37,105 nt of DNA from Planctomycetaceae bacterium (GTDB taxonomy: Bacteria; Planctomycetota; Planctomycetia; Pirellulales; UBA1268): assembly GCA_021300535.1 (NCBI GenBank), contig JAJTED010000046.1, positions 1-37,105 on the forward strand, given 5' to 3'. Each line of letters starts with the position of its first letter. Positions within the stretch are counted from its first letter, which is position 1. Below the pieces are notes generated by a model. The model saw nothing but the letters and a program-made list of their open reading frames with translations. It ran no database searches and was not told where the DNA came from. A program made the translations under genes and the position numbers. Positions 36,242 through 37,105 of the stretch are shown here, piece by piece.

Positions 36242-36270
36242 TTGATTGCACCTCTCCCGGGTGGCACTAT
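36242..36270 (+). promoter_or_regulatory. Possible promoter of the secreted repeat-type protein
   Basis: TTGATT (36242-36247) and CACTAT (36265-36270) are separated by 17 bases. The -35 is good and the -10 weak. The implied start gives a leader of about 50 bases before ATG 36329. Confidence 0.4.
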
Positions 36271-36328
36271 CGCTGGTCTGAAGTACGTCTTGCGACACCC
36301 CAAACCCCCACTCGCCTCCGCAAGCATC

Positions 36329-37105
36329 ATGCTGCCCCCTTCCACGGCTTCCATCCGCTTCTTGGCAGTCGCCTTGGCTGCCTGGTCCATGCCCGTCCTG
36401 GCCGGCCCGCTGACGCCCGGCAATCTCGTTCTGGTCGAGGTCGCCGGAACCGCTTCCAGCGGCGGTCCCATCACGATCCGCGAACTGACCACCTCCGGAT
36501 CCACGGTGCAGTCGCTGCCCGTCAACTCCGGCAGCGGCGGAGGTCAACTCACCGCGACGGCCACGTCCGAGGGCCAGATCAGCCTCAACGCCTCCCGCGA
36601 CTCCTGGACGCTCGGCGTCTACATGCCGCCGTTCTCCGGCACCGGCAGCCTGGCGAGCCGCACGAGCGCGGAGGCGGCCCGCGGCTTCATGACGATCTCG
36701 ACATCGGGATCGGTCTCGGCCACGGCCACCTCGCTGGCTCTCACGATCGGTGGCTCCACCGCCTACAGCGGCCGCAACATTCGCAGCGGCGTGCAGGCAG
36801 GGAACGACCTCTGGTTCGCCGGATCCGAAGGCACAAACGCAGGCATCGTCGCCTACTCCGGCAGCACCACGCTGGCCGCGCGGGTGCAGAACGTCAATGC
36901 CCGCGTCGTCCAGGTGATCGACGGCAGCATCTATTATTCAACCGGTTCCGGCACCACCGGCCTCTATCGCTATGCGGGCCTCCCCGGTGGCACGGCCAGC
37001 GCCACGGCCTGGCTCACGGGCGTGGCCAGCCAGGGAAGCGATCCCTACGACTTCGCCGTCGCGGCGTCCGGTTCGACGGTCTACGTGGCGGACGCCTCGA
37101 TCGGC
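36329..37105 (+). CDS. Secreted Ser/Thr/Gly-rich protein, N-terminal part only
   Basis: 259 codons to the window edge without a stop. ATG 36329 gives a signal peptide (MLPPSTASIRFLAVALAAWSM, cleavage after VLA near 25). The mature part is rich in Ser, Thr, Gly and Ala, with alternating beta strands such as NLVLVEVAGTASSGGPITI, GYxPPF-like GVYMPPFSGTG, and short repeated phrases of the type VxxxGSxxYxA (DGSIYYSTGSG, SGSTVYVADAS). This looks like an extracellular beta-propeller or beta-helix protein, of the kind often ending in a PEP-CTERM anchor in planctomycetes. That end lies outside the window. It is divergent from the nucleotidase. No catalytic motif is seen. Confidence 0.8.
   Translation, partial: MLPPSTASIRFLAVALAAWSMPVLAGPLTPGNLVLVEVAGTASSGGPITIRELTTSGSTVQSLPVNSGSGGGQLTATATSEGQISLNASRDSWTLGVYMPPFSGTGSLASRTSAEAARGFMTISTSGSVSATATSLALTIGGSTAYSGRNIRSGVQAGNDLWFAGSEGTNAGIVAYSGSTTLAARVQNVNARVVQVIDGSIYYSTGSGTTGLYRYAGLPGGTASATAWLTGVASQGSDPYDFAVAASGSTVYVADASIG

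Overview
The window is about 70 percent GC and looks like a planctomycete chromosome, most likely order Pirellulales. The evidence is the mix of very large secreted proteins without familiar domains, a Tat-type sugar phosphate isomerase/epimerase of the form common in that group, a YhaN-like ATPase with a metallophosphatase-like partner, a GHL10-like secreted protein beside a sulfatase-fold protein, and a Tat-exported UshA-like nucleotidase. No transposase, phage or CRISPR gene was found. Genus and species cannot be judged.

Layout. Bases 1-5408 (minus): a hypothetical gene, a terminator, then a two-gene unit made of a YhaO-like protein that has lost its metal ligands and a YhaN-like SMC-type ATPase that runs off the left edge. 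Bases 5532-16909 (plus): an inositol monophosphatase, two giant exported proteins joined by an ATGA overlap, and a gluzincin-type peptidase-like protein. The two giant proteins appear to hold three copies of one about 900-1100 residue architecture, two of them fused in the second gene. Bases 16999-18379 (minus): a TPR protein, a hairpin-dense non-coding stretch ending in a strong terminator, a three-copy palindromic repeat, and a tRNA-Ser(CGA) with a good sigma70 promoter. Bases 18574-19237 (plus): a small conserved-looking protein overlapping a HIT hydrolase. Bases 19239-24610 (minus): a sulfatase-fold protein without catalytic residues and a 1363-residue secreted protein with a GHL10-like TIM barrel and a carbohydrate-binding-like end. 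Bases 24687-29829 (plus): a POT transporter, two genes that each carry an internal deletion with a frame change (a sugar phosphate isomerase/epimerase and a SET-domain protein), and an MMPL/RND exporter. Bases 29804-36093 (minus): an alpha-oxoamine synthase fused to an ACP-like domain whose attachment serine is alanine, aconitase A with a terminator-like hairpin against its start, and a UshA-like nucleotidase. Base 36329 to the right edge (plus): the start of a secreted Ser/Thr/Gly-rich protein.

No complete textbook pathway is present. The recurrent theme is non-catalytic copies of known enzymes kept in conserved settings: the YhaO-like protein, the sulfatase-like protein and the ACP-like domain. 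The most original items are that theme, the three-unit envelope locus, the possible structured RNA after tRNA-Ser, and two leader regions (oxoamine synthase and aconitase) that look built for post-initiation control. All coordinates come from reading the sequence by eye. Family assignments rest on motifs and no database search was run.
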